The notes below the pieces were generated by a model. The model was given only the letters and a program-made list of their open reading frames with translations. It was not told the origin of the DNA and ran no database searches. The position numbers were made by a program, and so were the translations under genes. From NCBI RefSeq assembly GCF_004366355.1, contig NZ_SODV01000001.1, positions 2,046,001-2,110,000 on the forward strand: DNA of 64,000 nt. Direction: 5' to 3'. Shown one piece after another: positions 16,515 through 24,858 of this stretch (its first letter is position 1; each line of letters begins with the position of its first letter). Source of the stretch: Dinghuibacter silviterrae (GTDB lineage Bacteria; Bacteroidota; Bacteroidia; Chitinophagales; Chitinophagaceae).

Positions 16515-17375
16515 ATGACCACCTTCTGCGTCCCCGACCACCTGGCGTCCTGGGAAAACCGGGACCTGACGGTATACCATTACCGCAGTCCTTCGGAGCG
16601 TCCCTTCAAAACCCCCGTCGAACTCCTGCGCCCGATGTTCAGCTTTCTCCTTTCCGGTGAGAAACACGTATACCTGCAGGAAGATGCGATCCATATCGAC
16701 CCGGGGCAGGCGTTGCTTTTTCCCATCAGTCATTGTCTCATGATGGAACGTGCCCCCCGGGATGGACAGTACAGCAGCCTGCTTTTTTCCTTTACCTCCT
16801 CTGCCGTGGCGGCCCTCCGCGAAAAGCACCCCACGATTTTCCGGCGCAGGCCGGCCGGTCTCCGGAAGGCTGCCTTCGTCCTCGACCAGGATGATTTTGT
16901 CCGTTCCTTCGTGGCCGCCCTGTTGCGCCTGGAAAGCGGCGCCACCACGCTGGCCGACGCCCTGCTCCCGCTAAAGTTCGAAGAGCTGATGCTCTACCTG
17001 GCCCATACCTATCCCACTACTTTTCCCGACTTCGTCACCGGTCTGGACGAGGAAGACGCAGACGGCCTCTTGAAAAGAGTGGTCGAACACAACATCCACA
17101 ACAACCTCACCCTGGAAGAGCTGGCTTTTCTTTGCCATGTCAGCCAGTCCACATTCAAACGGAAATTCGAACAGCTTTTCGGCACGCCCCCGATCCGGTG
17201 GTTCCACGAACGGCGCATGGCCCACGCCGCGCGGCTTTTGGGGGAACACGGCCGGAAGGCCAGCGAGATCTACGAAGACCTTGGCTACCGGAACCTCAGC
17301 AGTTTTGTACAGGCCTTTAAAAAGGAATTCGGCGTCACCCCCGGCGCCTGGCGTCCGCAGGAAATGACCTTATAG
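16515..17375 (+). CDS. AraC-family transcriptional regulator
   Basis: The 286-residue protein has an N-terminal cupin-like sensing domain (about residues 1-150) and a C-terminal double helix-turn-helix of AraC type: NLTLEELAFLCHVSQSTFKR for the first, then ASEIYEDLGYRNLSSFVQAF and KEFGVTPGAWR for the second. It probably binds an effector through the N-terminal part. The gene is divergent from the PhzF-family gene with 87 bases between start codons, so it most likely regulates that gene, itself or both. The start was picked from the promoter position. Confidence 0.87.
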   Translation: MTTFCVPDHLASWENRDLTVYHYRSPSERPFKTPVELLRPMFSFLLSGEKHVYLQEDAIHIDPGQALLFPISHCLMMERAPRDGQYSSLLFSFTSSAVAALREKHPTIFRRRPAGLRKAAFVLDQDDFVRSFVAALLRLESGATTLADALLPLKFEELMLYLAHTYPTTFPDFVTGLDEEDADGLLKRVVEHNIHNNLTLEELAFLCHVSQSTFKRKFEQLFGTPPIRWFHERRMAHAARLLGEHGRKASEIYEDLGYRNLSSFVQAFKKEFGVTPGAWRPQEMTL

Positions 17376-17422
17376 CGATAGTAAATGACTGTTCCGGTAT
17401 AGCGCCCGTTTTTCGGGTGGGG

Positions 17423-17430
17423 TACCTTTG
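17423..17430 (+). promoter_or_regulatory. -7 box upstream of the PEBP gene
   Basis: TACCTTTG fits the TAnnTTTG consensus exactly and ends 18 bases before the ATG at 17449. A clear TTTG element at the -33 position was not found, so the call rests on the -7 box and its position. It supports the ATG at 17449 over a TTG codon at 17428 in the same frame. Confidence 0.45.
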
Positions 17431-17448
17431 CGTAAACATCATTTACTT

Positions 17449-17982
17449 ATGAAACAATTTTTCTTCCTGTTGTCTCTTATGGTTTGCGTCGCCGCCCAGG
17501 CCCAGACATTTACCCTCCGGAGCAACGAGCTCGGCGGTCAGGCCACCAACCGCCAGTTCTTCAGCGGCTTCGGCTGTCACGGGGACAACGTCTCTCCCCA
17601 ACTGTCCTGGACCGATGCCCCCGCGGGTACCCAGGCCTTCGCCGTCACCATGTACGACAAGGACGCGCCCACCGGTAGCGGTTTCTGGCACTGGGTCGTG
17701 TTCAATATCCCCGCTAACGTGCTTGAACTAAAATCCGGTGCCGGTGACGCCTCCAAAGGCCTCCTCCCCGCCGGCGCCATCCAAAGTGTCACCGACTTCG
17801 GCAAACCCGGTTACGGCGGCCCCTGTCCTCCTCCCGGCACCCCGCACCAGTACCTCATCACGGTCTATGCGTTGAAGAACAAGCTCAACCTCGATGCTTC
17901 TGCGAGCCCCGCGTTTGTCGGGTTTAACCTCCACTTTAATATGCTGGCGGAAGCGTCGATTGTGATGTACGGGCAGCAGTAG
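17449..17982 (+). CDS. Secreted YbhB/YbcL-type PEBP family protein
   Basis: A 177-residue protein with an N-terminal signal peptide (FFFLLSLMVCVAAQAQ) and the phosphatidylethanolamine-binding-protein fold. Recognisable blocks are SPQLSW, DKDAPTGSGFWHWVVFNIP and GGPCPPPGTPHQYL, which build the small anion-binding pocket. Bacterial YbhB/YbcL proteins are of uncertain role; some act as protease inhibitors or bind small ligands. The export signal suggests periplasmic location. Its stop lies three bases from the stop of the converging barrel gene. Confidence 0.88.
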   Translation: MKQFFFLLSLMVCVAAQAQTFTLRSNELGGQATNRQFFSGFGCHGDNVSPQLSWTDAPAGTQAFAVTMYDKDAPTGSGFWHWVVFNIPANVLELKSGAGDASKGLLPAGAIQSVTDFGKPGYGGPCPPPGTPHQYLITVYALKNKLNLDASASPAFVGFNLHFNMLAEASIVMYGQQ

Positions 17983-17985
17983 TGT

Positions 17986-18897
17986 TTAAAGCGTCAGCCG
18001 GAACCCGATGCCCGCCTCGCCGCCGGTGCGGCGGGCACCGTTATACTGCGTGAGGGAGGTGGTCCCGTTGGAGAGGTAGAGGTTGTCCACCCCGAGCCCC
18101 GTTTTCCACCATCCATAGTTCCCGTGAAGCGAAATCGCCCAGTGGCTGCGAAGATGGTAAAGAAGCTCGCAGGCGGGCACCACGCCAAACCCGTTGGCGT
18201 GATCGCGGAAGCTGACAGGATGTTGGAAGGTGGTGATCAGGTTCCAGTCGGCGGTGCCGTCAAAAACCACCTGGTGATAGGCGATAGAGGGGTCGACTTC
18301 CCAGCGGTTACCAAAGGGAATCAGTGCGGTCATGGAACCTAGGAAGCCTTTCCAGAGGGCGGTGTACGAACTGTTGAGCGTGGAAGGGGCGTTTCCTTCA
18401 TACGCCTTCAGGTAAAGGTTTTGCTGGTCTCCGCCATAGCCAAACGCCGGGATAAGGACGATCCGGGGACCCAGGTTCAGGCGATACCCGAGTTGTATGT
18501 CACCTGAGAGCAGGTTCCCTTCCCCCGCGTCAAAATAGCCATAATAAGAAACATCGGTGCGGTTGTCGCCATGGTAGTCGGTGTCCGTGGCCCGGCCGCC
18601 GCTGATGGTGGCCATTGAAAAATGACCATGCAGCTCCAGCGAACGGTAGACCTTCCACCGGACGTCGGCCGCGCACAGCAAACCGTCAACGCTTTTCCAG
18701 ATCAGTTCGGAATAGATATTGGGGTCTTGGCCCTGGAGGTTCCCGGCGATGGACCAGCGCAGGTTTTCGGACCGGTAGCCGGTTTGGATTCCGACTTGCA
18801 ACACGCCGGTGTCATGCCCGGTTTGTTGGGCGTGGGCGTTCAGCGTGATCCAAAGGGAAAGGCAAAGCAGTATTAACTTTTGGCGAGGAACGGACAT
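17986..18897 (-). CDS. Predicted outer-membrane beta-barrel protein
   Basis: The 303-residue product has a signal peptide ending at NAHAQ and then alternating aromatic/polar strands ending in GIGFRLTL, the usual C-terminal strand of a barrel with hydrophobic end residues. The block TDTDYHGDNRTDVSYY resembles the acidic extracellular loop seen in omptin-like and protochlamydial outer-membrane families, but the similarity is too slight to call protease activity. The gene is divergent from the prc-like gene at 18946. Function unknown. Confidence 0.65.
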   Translation of the reverse strand: MSVPRQKLILLCLSLWITLNAHAQQTGHDTGVLQVGIQTGYRSENLRWSIAGNLQGQDPNIYSELIWKSVDGLLCAADVRWKVYRSLELHGHFSMATISGGRATDTDYHGDNRTDVSYYGYFDAGEGNLLSGDIQLGYRLNLGPRIVLIPAFGYGGDQQNLYLKAYEGNAPSTLNSSYTALWKGFLGSMTALIPFGNRWEVDPSIAYHQVVFDGTADWNLITTFQHPVSFRDHANGFGVVPACELLYHLRSHWAISLHGNYGWWKTGLGVDNLYLSNGTTSLTQYNGARRTGGEAGIGFRLTL

Positions 18898-18906
18898 GTC
18901 GGGCGA

Positions 18907-18938
18907 TTTGGCATGGTAAGATACTCTTTTTATATTTG
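18907..18938 (+). promoter_or_regulatory. Canonical Bacteroidota promoter of prc
   Basis: TTTG at 18907-18910, a 20-base spacer and TATATTTG at 18931-18938 make one of the best matches in the window to the TTTG-N19/21-TAnnTTTG promoter. The box ends seven bases before the ATG at 18946, giving a nearly leaderless messenger for the prc operon. Confidence 0.7.
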
Positions 18939-18945
18939 ATCCAGG

Positions 18946-20889
18946 ATGAAACTGCTTGTCTTTCCCGTCTGCTTACTGGTGTGGTTGCCCTTCGCCCCGA
19001 TGGCCCAAACGCCCCGGCCCGTGGCCGTCAGCGCCTTTATGATCACACGGATGGCGGAGAAGTACCACGCCGCGCCCAGGCCCTTTGACGGGGCCTTTTC
19101 CCGGGCCTTTTTCGAGCAATTTTTGCATGGGTTGGATGCCGAACACTTTCTCTTTCTCCGGGGGGACCTGATCCGTTTGGAACCCTTCCGCCTGCAACTG
19201 GATCAACAGGTCAGGGCCGAACGGACGGATTTCCTAGATCTGGTAACGGGGATCTACAGGGAGCGCATCCGCCAGGCGGATTCCCTGGTGACCCTGATCA
19301 GCGACGTGCCCATGAAACAGCATTATACCTACAAGGGCGATGCCCTTGAAGATACCAGCGCCCCGCTGAACCTGGTGGGCATGCGTTCAAAGCTGGCCGC
19401 CTTGATGGGGGAGGCGGAAATGGCCTATCTGCAAAGGGACCTCGACAGCGGGTGGAATGACACCGAGCCAAAGGAAAGAAGAAGGGTAAGGGACATGGTC
19501 CGCCGGAATATCCGCGGGTTGACCCAGGGTCCGGGCGGTCTTTCGGCTATGCTCGACCTGTCGTATTGTAATGCCCTGGCCTCTTGTTATGACCCGCATA
19601 CGGAATTCTTTTCCAGCACCTTGAAGGAACAGTTCGAAGGAGAACTGGGGGGCAAGCGGTTTGTGTTCGGGTTTGCCATGAAGGAGCAGGCAAATGGGGT
19701 GTTTATCGACCGGGTGCAGGCCGGCAGCCCGGCGTTCCGGACCGGGGTCTTTAGCAAGGGGGACCAGTTGACCGCTATTCAATGGGCGGGTAAAGAACCT
19801 ATAGACCTGACGGACGCCACCCTGGAGGAAGTCAATACGATCCTGGAGGCCAGCAACCACGACGAAGCCACCTTTACCATCAAAAAGGCCGACGGGTCAA
19901 CCCGCCAGGTCAGCCTCAGCAAGGAGGAAGCGCCGGAAGAGGGATTGGAACTCGACAAGGTCAAGGGATGGGTGCTCAAGGGCGTCCAGAACATCGGCTA
20001 TATTTCGCTGCCCGCCTTTTATACCGATTGGGACAGCCGGGAGGGGGCGGACAAAGGATGCGCGGAAGACGTCGCCAAGGAGATCCTCGAACTCAAAAAA
20101 GAAAACATACAAGGGTTGATCCTGGACCTCCGGTATAACGGCGGCGGGTCCCTCGAAGAAGCCATCGACCTGGCGGGGTTGTTTATCGACGCGGGCCCCC
20201 TGGCCCAGTCCAAAGACCAGGATGGAAAACCTGTCGTGCTGCGGGACGTCAATCGCGGGACGGTTTTTGACGGTCCCCTCCTGCTCCTGGTGAACGGGTA
20301 TAGTGCGTCGGCCTCCGAAGTCATCGCGGGCAGCCTCCAGGATTATAACCGCGCCATCATCATAGGGACGCCGACGTATGGAAAGGCGACCGCCCAGGTC
20401 ATTCTGCCCCTGGACACCAATATCGACCTCAATGGCGGCGCGTCCTTGCAAAACAGCGGAAATTTCATAAAGCTGACGGTGAGCCGTCTTTACCGGGTCA
20501 CGGGTGCCAGCGTACAGGCTTTGGGCGTACAACCCGACGTCGTACTGCCTGCCCCGGCTGGCGCGATCGAGCATCGCGAAGCGGATGAACCGCGGGCCCT
20601 CCTCAACAGCACGATCGCGCCCAACAAATACTACCGGCCGTATCCCCCCCTGGCCAAAGCCCCGCTCCAGGCCGTGGTTGCGGCGATGGAGTCGGCAGGG
20701 CTTTTCAAACCGGGGACGCATTCCTCCACCTTCGTCATGACCGGTCCGAAGGATGAGCAAAAGTGGCTGGAAGCGGATCTCGTGCTAAAAACCACCACCG
20801 ACCAAATCCGGCAGGCCCTTCAGGGCGACCCCTATATGGAGGCCGCGTACAGGGTCGCCTGTCAAATGCATAAATCCCCCACAGAATGA
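18946..20889 (+). CDS. prc: Carboxy-terminal processing protease Prc/Tsp (S41)
   Basis: The 647-residue protein begins with a signal peptide (to about APMAQ), then an N-terminal helical region with HGLDAEHFLFL, a PDZ domain around residues 240-330 (KRFVFGFAMKEQANGVFID, DRVQAGSPAFRTG), and the S41 catalytic domain. By comparison with E. coli Tsp the catalytic residues are S455 (in GYSASASE), D466 and K480 (TYGKATAQ). It degrades or trims periplasmic proteins by their C-termini. It is followed by a partner gene with a four-base overlap, forming a two-gene operon that ends at the terminator near 21942. Confidence 0.92.
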   Translation: MKLLVFPVCLLVWLPFAPMAQTPRPVAVSAFMITRMAEKYHAAPRPFDGAFSRAFFEQFLHGLDAEHFLFLRGDLIRLEPFRLQLDQQVRAERTDFLDLVTGIYRERIRQADSLVTLISDVPMKQHYTYKGDALEDTSAPLNLVGMRSKLAALMGEAEMAYLQRDLDSGWNDTEPKERRRVRDMVRRNIRGLTQGPGGLSAMLDLSYCNALASCYDPHTEFFSSTLKEQFEGELGGKRFVFGFAMKEQANGVFIDRVQAGSPAFRTGVFSKGDQLTAIQWAGKEPIDLTDATLEEVNTILEASNHDEATFTIKKADGSTRQVSLSKEEAPEEGLELDKVKGWVLKGVQNIGYISLPAFYTDWDSREGADKGCAEDVAKEILELKKENIQGLILDLRYNGGGSLEEAIDLAGLFIDAGPLAQSKDQDGKPVVLRDVNRGTVFDGPLLLLVNGYSASASEVIAGSLQDYNRAIIIGTPTYGKATAQVILPLDTNIDLNGGASLQNSGNFIKLTVSRLYRVTGASVQALGVQPDVVLPAPAGAIEHREADEPRALLNSTIAPNKYYRPYPPLAKAPLQAVVAAMESAGLFKPGTHSSTFVMTGPKDEQKWLEADLVLKTTTDQIRQALQGDPYMEAAYRVACQMHKSPTE

Positions 20890-21926
20890 ATAGAATTTTA
20901 CTTTGCTTGCTGCTTACCCTAATGGGTCTTGCGCTCAAGGCCCAGGACCTGAGCTCCGACCCGGGTAAATACATGGACGCCATTTCCACCGCCATGACGG
21001 ACATGAACAAGACCTATATGGCCTACCTGAGCGCCACGGCCCATAGCCACCGCGCCCGCAAGATCGAAAAGATGCGCCAGCAAACACTGCAAAGCATCAC
21101 CGATTGCCGGTATAAGATCAACGGCCTTCCCTATTTCAAAGGGGACAATTCACTGCGCCAAAGCAGCATCGATTATGTCAAGCTGTGTTACAGCGTTTTT
21201 AATGAGGACTACGCACATATCGTCAATATGGAGGAGATCGCCGAACAGTCCTTTGACGAGATGGAGGCGTACCTCCTTCTCCAGGAAAAGACCAACGAAC
21301 GGATCCGGTCCGCCGCCGACAGCATGGACCTCGCGGAAAAAACCTTTGCCGCCAAGTATTCGATCCACCTGATCAACGGGACGAGTGAACTTTCCCAAAA
21401 GATGGGCGTCGCCGAAAAACTGAATCACTATTATAACGAGGTGTTCCTTTTGTTTTTCAAGTGCAACTGGCAGGACGAAGAGATCACCAAGGCCATCAAC
21501 AAAAAGGACCTGAAGAATATCGAACAGTCCCGGAACTCCCTGGATAATTTTGCCACGGAGGGACTAAAGGCCCTCGACACCCTACGCGCGTTCGAAGGTG
21601 ACGCTACCCTGTCCGTCGCCTGCGCCGGGGCCTTGAAGACCTACAAACACATGGCCGAAGTAGAGCTCCCCAAAGTGGAAGACTTCTACCTCAAACAGGA
21701 CAATTTTGAAAAACTCAAGGCCGCCCTGGACGCCAAACCCCAAAGCAGCCGGACCCAGCAGGACATCGACTCCTACAACAGCGCCGTCAAGGATGTCAAC
21801 GCCAGCGTGAATGCGTACAACCAGCAGGGCACCCAGATGAACAACGACCGGAAGACGCTGACGGATAACTGGAATAATGCGGAGAAGTCGTTTATGGATG
21901 CGCACATGCCGCACTATAAGGCCTAA
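20886..21926 (+). CDS. Secreted helical protein coupled to prc (LIC11966-like)
   Basis: A 346-residue, mostly helical protein with a signal peptide (MGLALKAQ) and no transmembrane segment. The helices are rich in charged residues with coiled-coil-like spacing, as in QQTLQSITDCRYKI and AADSMDLAEKTFAAKY. It resembles the family named LIC11966 surface proteins in Leptospira and Bacteroidota, but that is from memory and moderate. The ATGA overlap with prc suggests that it is an adaptor, substrate or stabiliser of the protease, by analogy with the adaptor NlpI of Prc in E. coli, which is an unrelated protein. Function otherwise unknown. Confidence 0.6.
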   Translation: MNRILLCLLLTLMGLALKAQDLSSDPGKYMDAISTAMTDMNKTYMAYLSATAHSHRARKIEKMRQQTLQSITDCRYKINGLPYFKGDNSLRQSSIDYVKLCYSVFNEDYAHIVNMEEIAEQSFDEMEAYLLLQEKTNERIRSAADSMDLAEKTFAAKYSIHLINGTSELSQKMGVAEKLNHYYNEVFLLFFKCNWQDEEITKAINKKDLKNIEQSRNSLDNFATEGLKALDTLRAFEGDATLSVACAGALKTYKHMAEVELPKVEDFYLKQDNFEKLKAALDAKPQSSRTQQDIDSYNSAVKDVNASVNAYNQQGTQMNNDRKTLTDNWNNAEKSFMDAHMPHYKA

Positions 21927-21941
21927 CATAAAAATTTTTCC

Positions 21942-21980
21942 TGGCCCCTGCTGACATAAGGCTGTCAGCGGGGGCCATTT
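21942..21980 (+). terminator. Strong hairpin terminator after the prc operon
   Basis: Arms at 21942-21956 and 21963-21977 pair over 15 positions with one G-U wobble and a six-base loop, followed by TTTCCTTTG. It lies 15 bases after the stop at 21926. The T-run also contributes to the likely -7 box (TTCCTTTG, 21979-21986) of the DinB-type gene, so terminator and promoter overlap. Confidence 0.75.
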
Positions 21981-22005
21981 CCTTTGTGTCATAAACAACA
22001 ACAGT

Positions 22006-22506
22006 ATGACCACCTTACTCGAATTGACCAAGGAAATGGAACTCGAAGCCCGGACCACCCGTAACATGCTTTCCCGCGTACCGGCCGACAAGTTCAACTG
22101 GCAGCCCCACCCGAAAAGCATGACCCTTGGCCGCCTGGCGACCCATGTGGCCGAAATACCGGGTTGGGTAACCATCACCCTCACCACGTCGCAACTGGAC
22201 ATTGGGAAGGACGACGACTACAAACCCTTCGTGGCCGAAAACCCCGAAGCACTGTCGTCCTATTTCGAAGAGCAACTGTCCGGCGGCCTGTCCCACCTGG
22301 CGGATGCGGAAGAAGCCGAGCTCGCCAAGGAATGGACCTTGCTTTCCAAGGGGCACGCCGTCTCCGTCCAAACCAAAGCGGAAGTCATCCGCATGGCCTA
22401 TTGCCAGATTGTGCACCACCGCGCCCAGCTCGGGGTTTTCCTGCGGCTGCTCGACGTCCCCATCCCCGGGAGCTACGGTCCGAGTGCAGACGAAGGGAAC
22501 TTCTGA
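22006..22506 (+). CDS. DinB-family four-helix metalloprotein
   Basis: The 166-residue protein fits the DinB/YfiT fold: ELTKEMELEARTTRNML as helix one, LGRLATHVAEIPGW with the first metal histidine, and QIVHHRAQLGVFLRLL with the other histidines. These proteins are divalent-metal proteins, several of which act as thiol-dependent S-transferases, with no established role in most cases. It sits 17 bases before the GNAT-ankyrin gene, so the two are probably one transcript. The start is preceded by a TTCCTTTG box next to the prc terminator. Confidence 0.85.
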   Translation: MTTLLELTKEMELEARTTRNMLSRVPADKFNWQPHPKSMTLGRLATHVAEIPGWVTITLTTSQLDIGKDDDYKPFVAENPEALSSYFEEQLSGGLSHLADAEEAELAKEWTLLSKGHAVSVQTKAEVIRMAYCQIVHHRAQLGVFLRLLDVPIPGSYGPSADEGNF

Positions 22507-22523
22507 TGGTGTATCTTTAAGAC

Positions 22524-23750
22524 ATGACGGTTCTTCACGACGCCACGGATCAACAACTGGTGGAAGCCATTGCGGCCAACCATAGGGTTTACTTCCGTAT
22601 GGAGGCCAAACAGGCGGGCGGGGAAGAACGGCAAACCGGACCGGTCGTCTGGACCTGGTTGCCGGTGGGAAAGCGGTCCAACATCGCGTTCCCCCGGCTA
22701 CCCGGCCAGGAGGCCGGTCCTTATCTCGACCTGCTGATGGACGCATTCCGGGACGCGCCGCCCACTTCCGCGGGCTGTTGGTCGCTCGACCCGCCCGAGC
22801 CCGCCGACCTTGGCGTCCGTCTCCTGGCGAGGGGCTTTCAACCCGGCTGGCGTCCGCACTGGATGGTGGCCGACCTCGACAAAGACCTCCGCGAAGAGGT
22901 CACCTTTCCTCCCGGGTTGGAGATCACGGCGGACAAGGTCACATCTTTGAGCGGTGTTGCGGACCTGCCGTATGCATGGTCCGAGGTATTGTTGCAGGAA
23001 GGCGAGGCGCTGACGCAACGCTTTATCGCGCGCATCGACGGTAAGATCATCGGTCAAAGCGGGGTGCTTTGCACGGACGTCGCGGGGTTGTACAACGTCA
23101 GCGTCCTACCGGCGTACCGCAGCAAGGGGATCGGTAAGGCGCTTACGCTGGTCACTTGCCGTTTTGCGCGGGACAAAGGGTACCGGTATGCCACGCTCAA
23201 CGCCTCCGGGGATGGAAGACGCATTTACAACCAACTCGGTTTTCGTTCGATCGGTGACGGCTGGACGTGGTGGTTGATGAACGACCGGTGGCTGGACAAT
23301 ACGCCGGAGATGATTGCGCTTGCAGAAGCCATCGGCCGCGGCGCTCCCGACGGCTTGGCCGTTTCTGAGGATGACCTTTCCCGGCCACTTTCCAATGGTA
23401 TGACCTTGCTGGAACTGGCGGTCCACCTGCGGCAACCGGCGTCCGTGGACTGGCTGTTGGACCAAGGTGTTCCGCTCCGTCCGCTCGATGCCTGGGATTT
23501 GGGTTGGAAGGATCGTTTTGTCGCCCTGTTGTCGGCAGATCCTTCCCTGGTCAACCTGCGCTACGGCGACGGGGAACTTACCCTCGCGCATACCGCCGTG
23601 GAAAGGGGAGATGTGGAACTGCTCCGCTATACGCTGGCCGCGGGACCGGATCTTAGTATTACTGACAAGCAATACCAAGGTGTTGCTTTGGGATGGGCGT
23701 ATCATTTCGGCCGGAAGGAGATGATCCGGATGCTGGGCGGCGAAGCCTAG
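22524..23750 (+). CDS. GNAT acetyltransferase fused to ankyrin repeats
   Basis: About the first 250 residues form a GNAT domain, with VSVLPAYRSKGIGKALT as the acetyl-CoA-binding loop and NASGDGRRIYNQLGFRSIG as the closing strand. An additional N-terminal half with GWRPHWMVADLD suggests a two-domain GNAT. The remaining about 150 residues have ankyrin-like repeats, for example MTLLELAVHLRQPASVDWLL and LTLAHTAVERGDVELLRYTL. The repeats could select a protein partner to be acetylated, which is inference. A TATCTTTA box at 22512-22519 lies just before the ATG, although the gap from DinB is short enough for one transcript. Confidence 0.82.
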   Translation: MTVLHDATDQQLVEAIAANHRVYFRMEAKQAGGEERQTGPVVWTWLPVGKRSNIAFPRLPGQEAGPYLDLLMDAFRDAPPTSAGCWSLDPPEPADLGVRLLARGFQPGWRPHWMVADLDKDLREEVTFPPGLEITADKVTSLSGVADLPYAWSEVLLQEGEALTQRFIARIDGKIIGQSGVLCTDVAGLYNVSVLPAYRSKGIGKALTLVTCRFARDKGYRYATLNASGDGRRIYNQLGFRSIGDGWTWWLMNDRWLDNTPEMIALAEAIGRGAPDGLAVSEDDLSRPLSNGMTLLELAVHLRQPASVDWLLDQGVPLRPLDAWDLGWKDRFVALLSADPSLVNLRYGDGELTLAHTAVERGDVELLRYTLAAGPDLSITDKQYQGVALGWAYHFGRKEMIRMLGGEA

Positions 23751-23754
23751 GGCC

Positions 23755-24858
23755 TCACAGGTACCGCAGCCATACATTCTCCCGGTGTGCTGCCTTATAG
23801 CGCCCCCATCGCACACAAATCGGATACGCCACCGCCACGACAGCGATCCACACGAGGTACACCCCGCCCAGCGAAATCCCCGCCCCCGGAGGATTCCCGA
23901 AAAGAAAGGGACCGAAGACGAGATCTTTGGGTCCAAATCCCAGCGCAAAATCCATGATGAACATGGCCGTGTGGATGAGGAAAATATGCCAGAGGTAGTA
24001 ATACATCGGTACCCGTCCATAGACCTCCAGGAAACGGGTGAACCGGTTATCCCTGCCTTCCGCCGCGGCCAGGAGCAGGAACATGATACCCAACGTCACG
24101 AGGGTATACAACAGCGAAGGAGGATTCTTGGTGACGTTCATAAAAGAAAGGAAGGCATGATCGGCCGTCCATGGGAAGGGATCCCCGTACCGGTTGATCC
24201 AGCGAAGAAGGGCAAACAACGCGAGTGCCGCCACCCCGATGCCGAGAAATAAACGCCCGCGATGTTCCCGGAGGAACAGGGGCCCGCAGGCAAACCCCGT
24301 GAGCATGATTCCAAACCAGGGCAGCACCGGATATAGGTAGGCAAAAGTAAAATGAGGTGTCACCTGCGTAATGGAGGTAAAGAAAAGAAAGTCGAATGGT
24401 CCACCCCCTTTCACCAGGTTATGACCGGCAATGAGGACGAGGCCAAGAACCGCCAGCCACCGGGCTTGCACCCGGAGCAAGAGGGACAGCAACAGGAACC
24501 CGGCGCCGATGGCAAAGATCACCTGGAGGAAAAGGATGCGGAAATGAATATCCGCCCAAAAAAGAAAATTGATCAATGTGACTTCGAGGATGATCAACCA
24601 AAGGCCCCGCGTCACCAGGAACCGCCTCGCCGAAAGGAAGTCCTTCCGCGAGCCCAGGTAGGCCGAGGTGCCCGACAGGAAAACGAAAGTAGGGGCGCAA
24701 AGGTGCGTGATCCAGCGTGTGAAGAAAAGCAGGGGGGTAGTCTTGTCCACGTCGAGCGGGTTGATGTTGCTCGCGTGCATCAGGTCTCGCGTATGGTCAA
24801 GGGCCATGAGGATCATGACCAGGCCCCGGACGATGTCTATGGAGTGGATGCGTTTCAT
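23755..24858 (-). CDS. DUF1624/HGSNAT-like membrane acyltransferase
   Basis: A 367-residue polytopic membrane protein with roughly ten hydrophobic segments. It opens with RIHSIDIVRGLVMILMALDHTRD, a start typical of DUF1624 proteins related to heparan-alpha-glucosaminide N-acetyltransferase, where the early D-H pair is part of the active site (DHTRD). FLSGTSAYL and VPMYYYLWHIFLIH also match the family. It would move an acyl group across the membrane to an unknown acceptor. The start overlaps the stop of the alpha/beta hydrolase gene by four bases, so the two are co-expressed. Known activity of bacterial members is poorly described. Confidence 0.82.
   Translation of the reverse strand: MKRIHSIDIVRGLVMILMALDHTRDLMHASNINPLDVDKTTPLLFFTRWITHLCAPTFVFLSGTSAYLGSRKDFLSARRFLVTRGLWLIILEVTLINFLFWADIHFRILFLQVIFAIGAGFLLLSLLLRVQARWLAVLGLVLIAGHNLVKGGGPFDFLFFTSITQVTPHFTFAYLYPVLPWFGIMLTGFACGPLFLREHRGRLFLGIGVAALALFALLRWINRYGDPFPWTADHAFLSFMNVTKNPPSLLYTLVTLGIMFLLLAAAEGRDNRFTRFLEVYGRVPMYYYLWHIFLIHTAMFIMDFALGFGPKDLVFGPFLFGNPPGAGISLGGVYLVWIAVVAVAYPICVRWGRYKAAHRENVWLRYL

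Noticed and set aside
17986-18897. Omptin-type protease
   Set aside because: Only one acidic loop resembles the family and the catalytic set is not evident, so it is listed just as a barrel protein.
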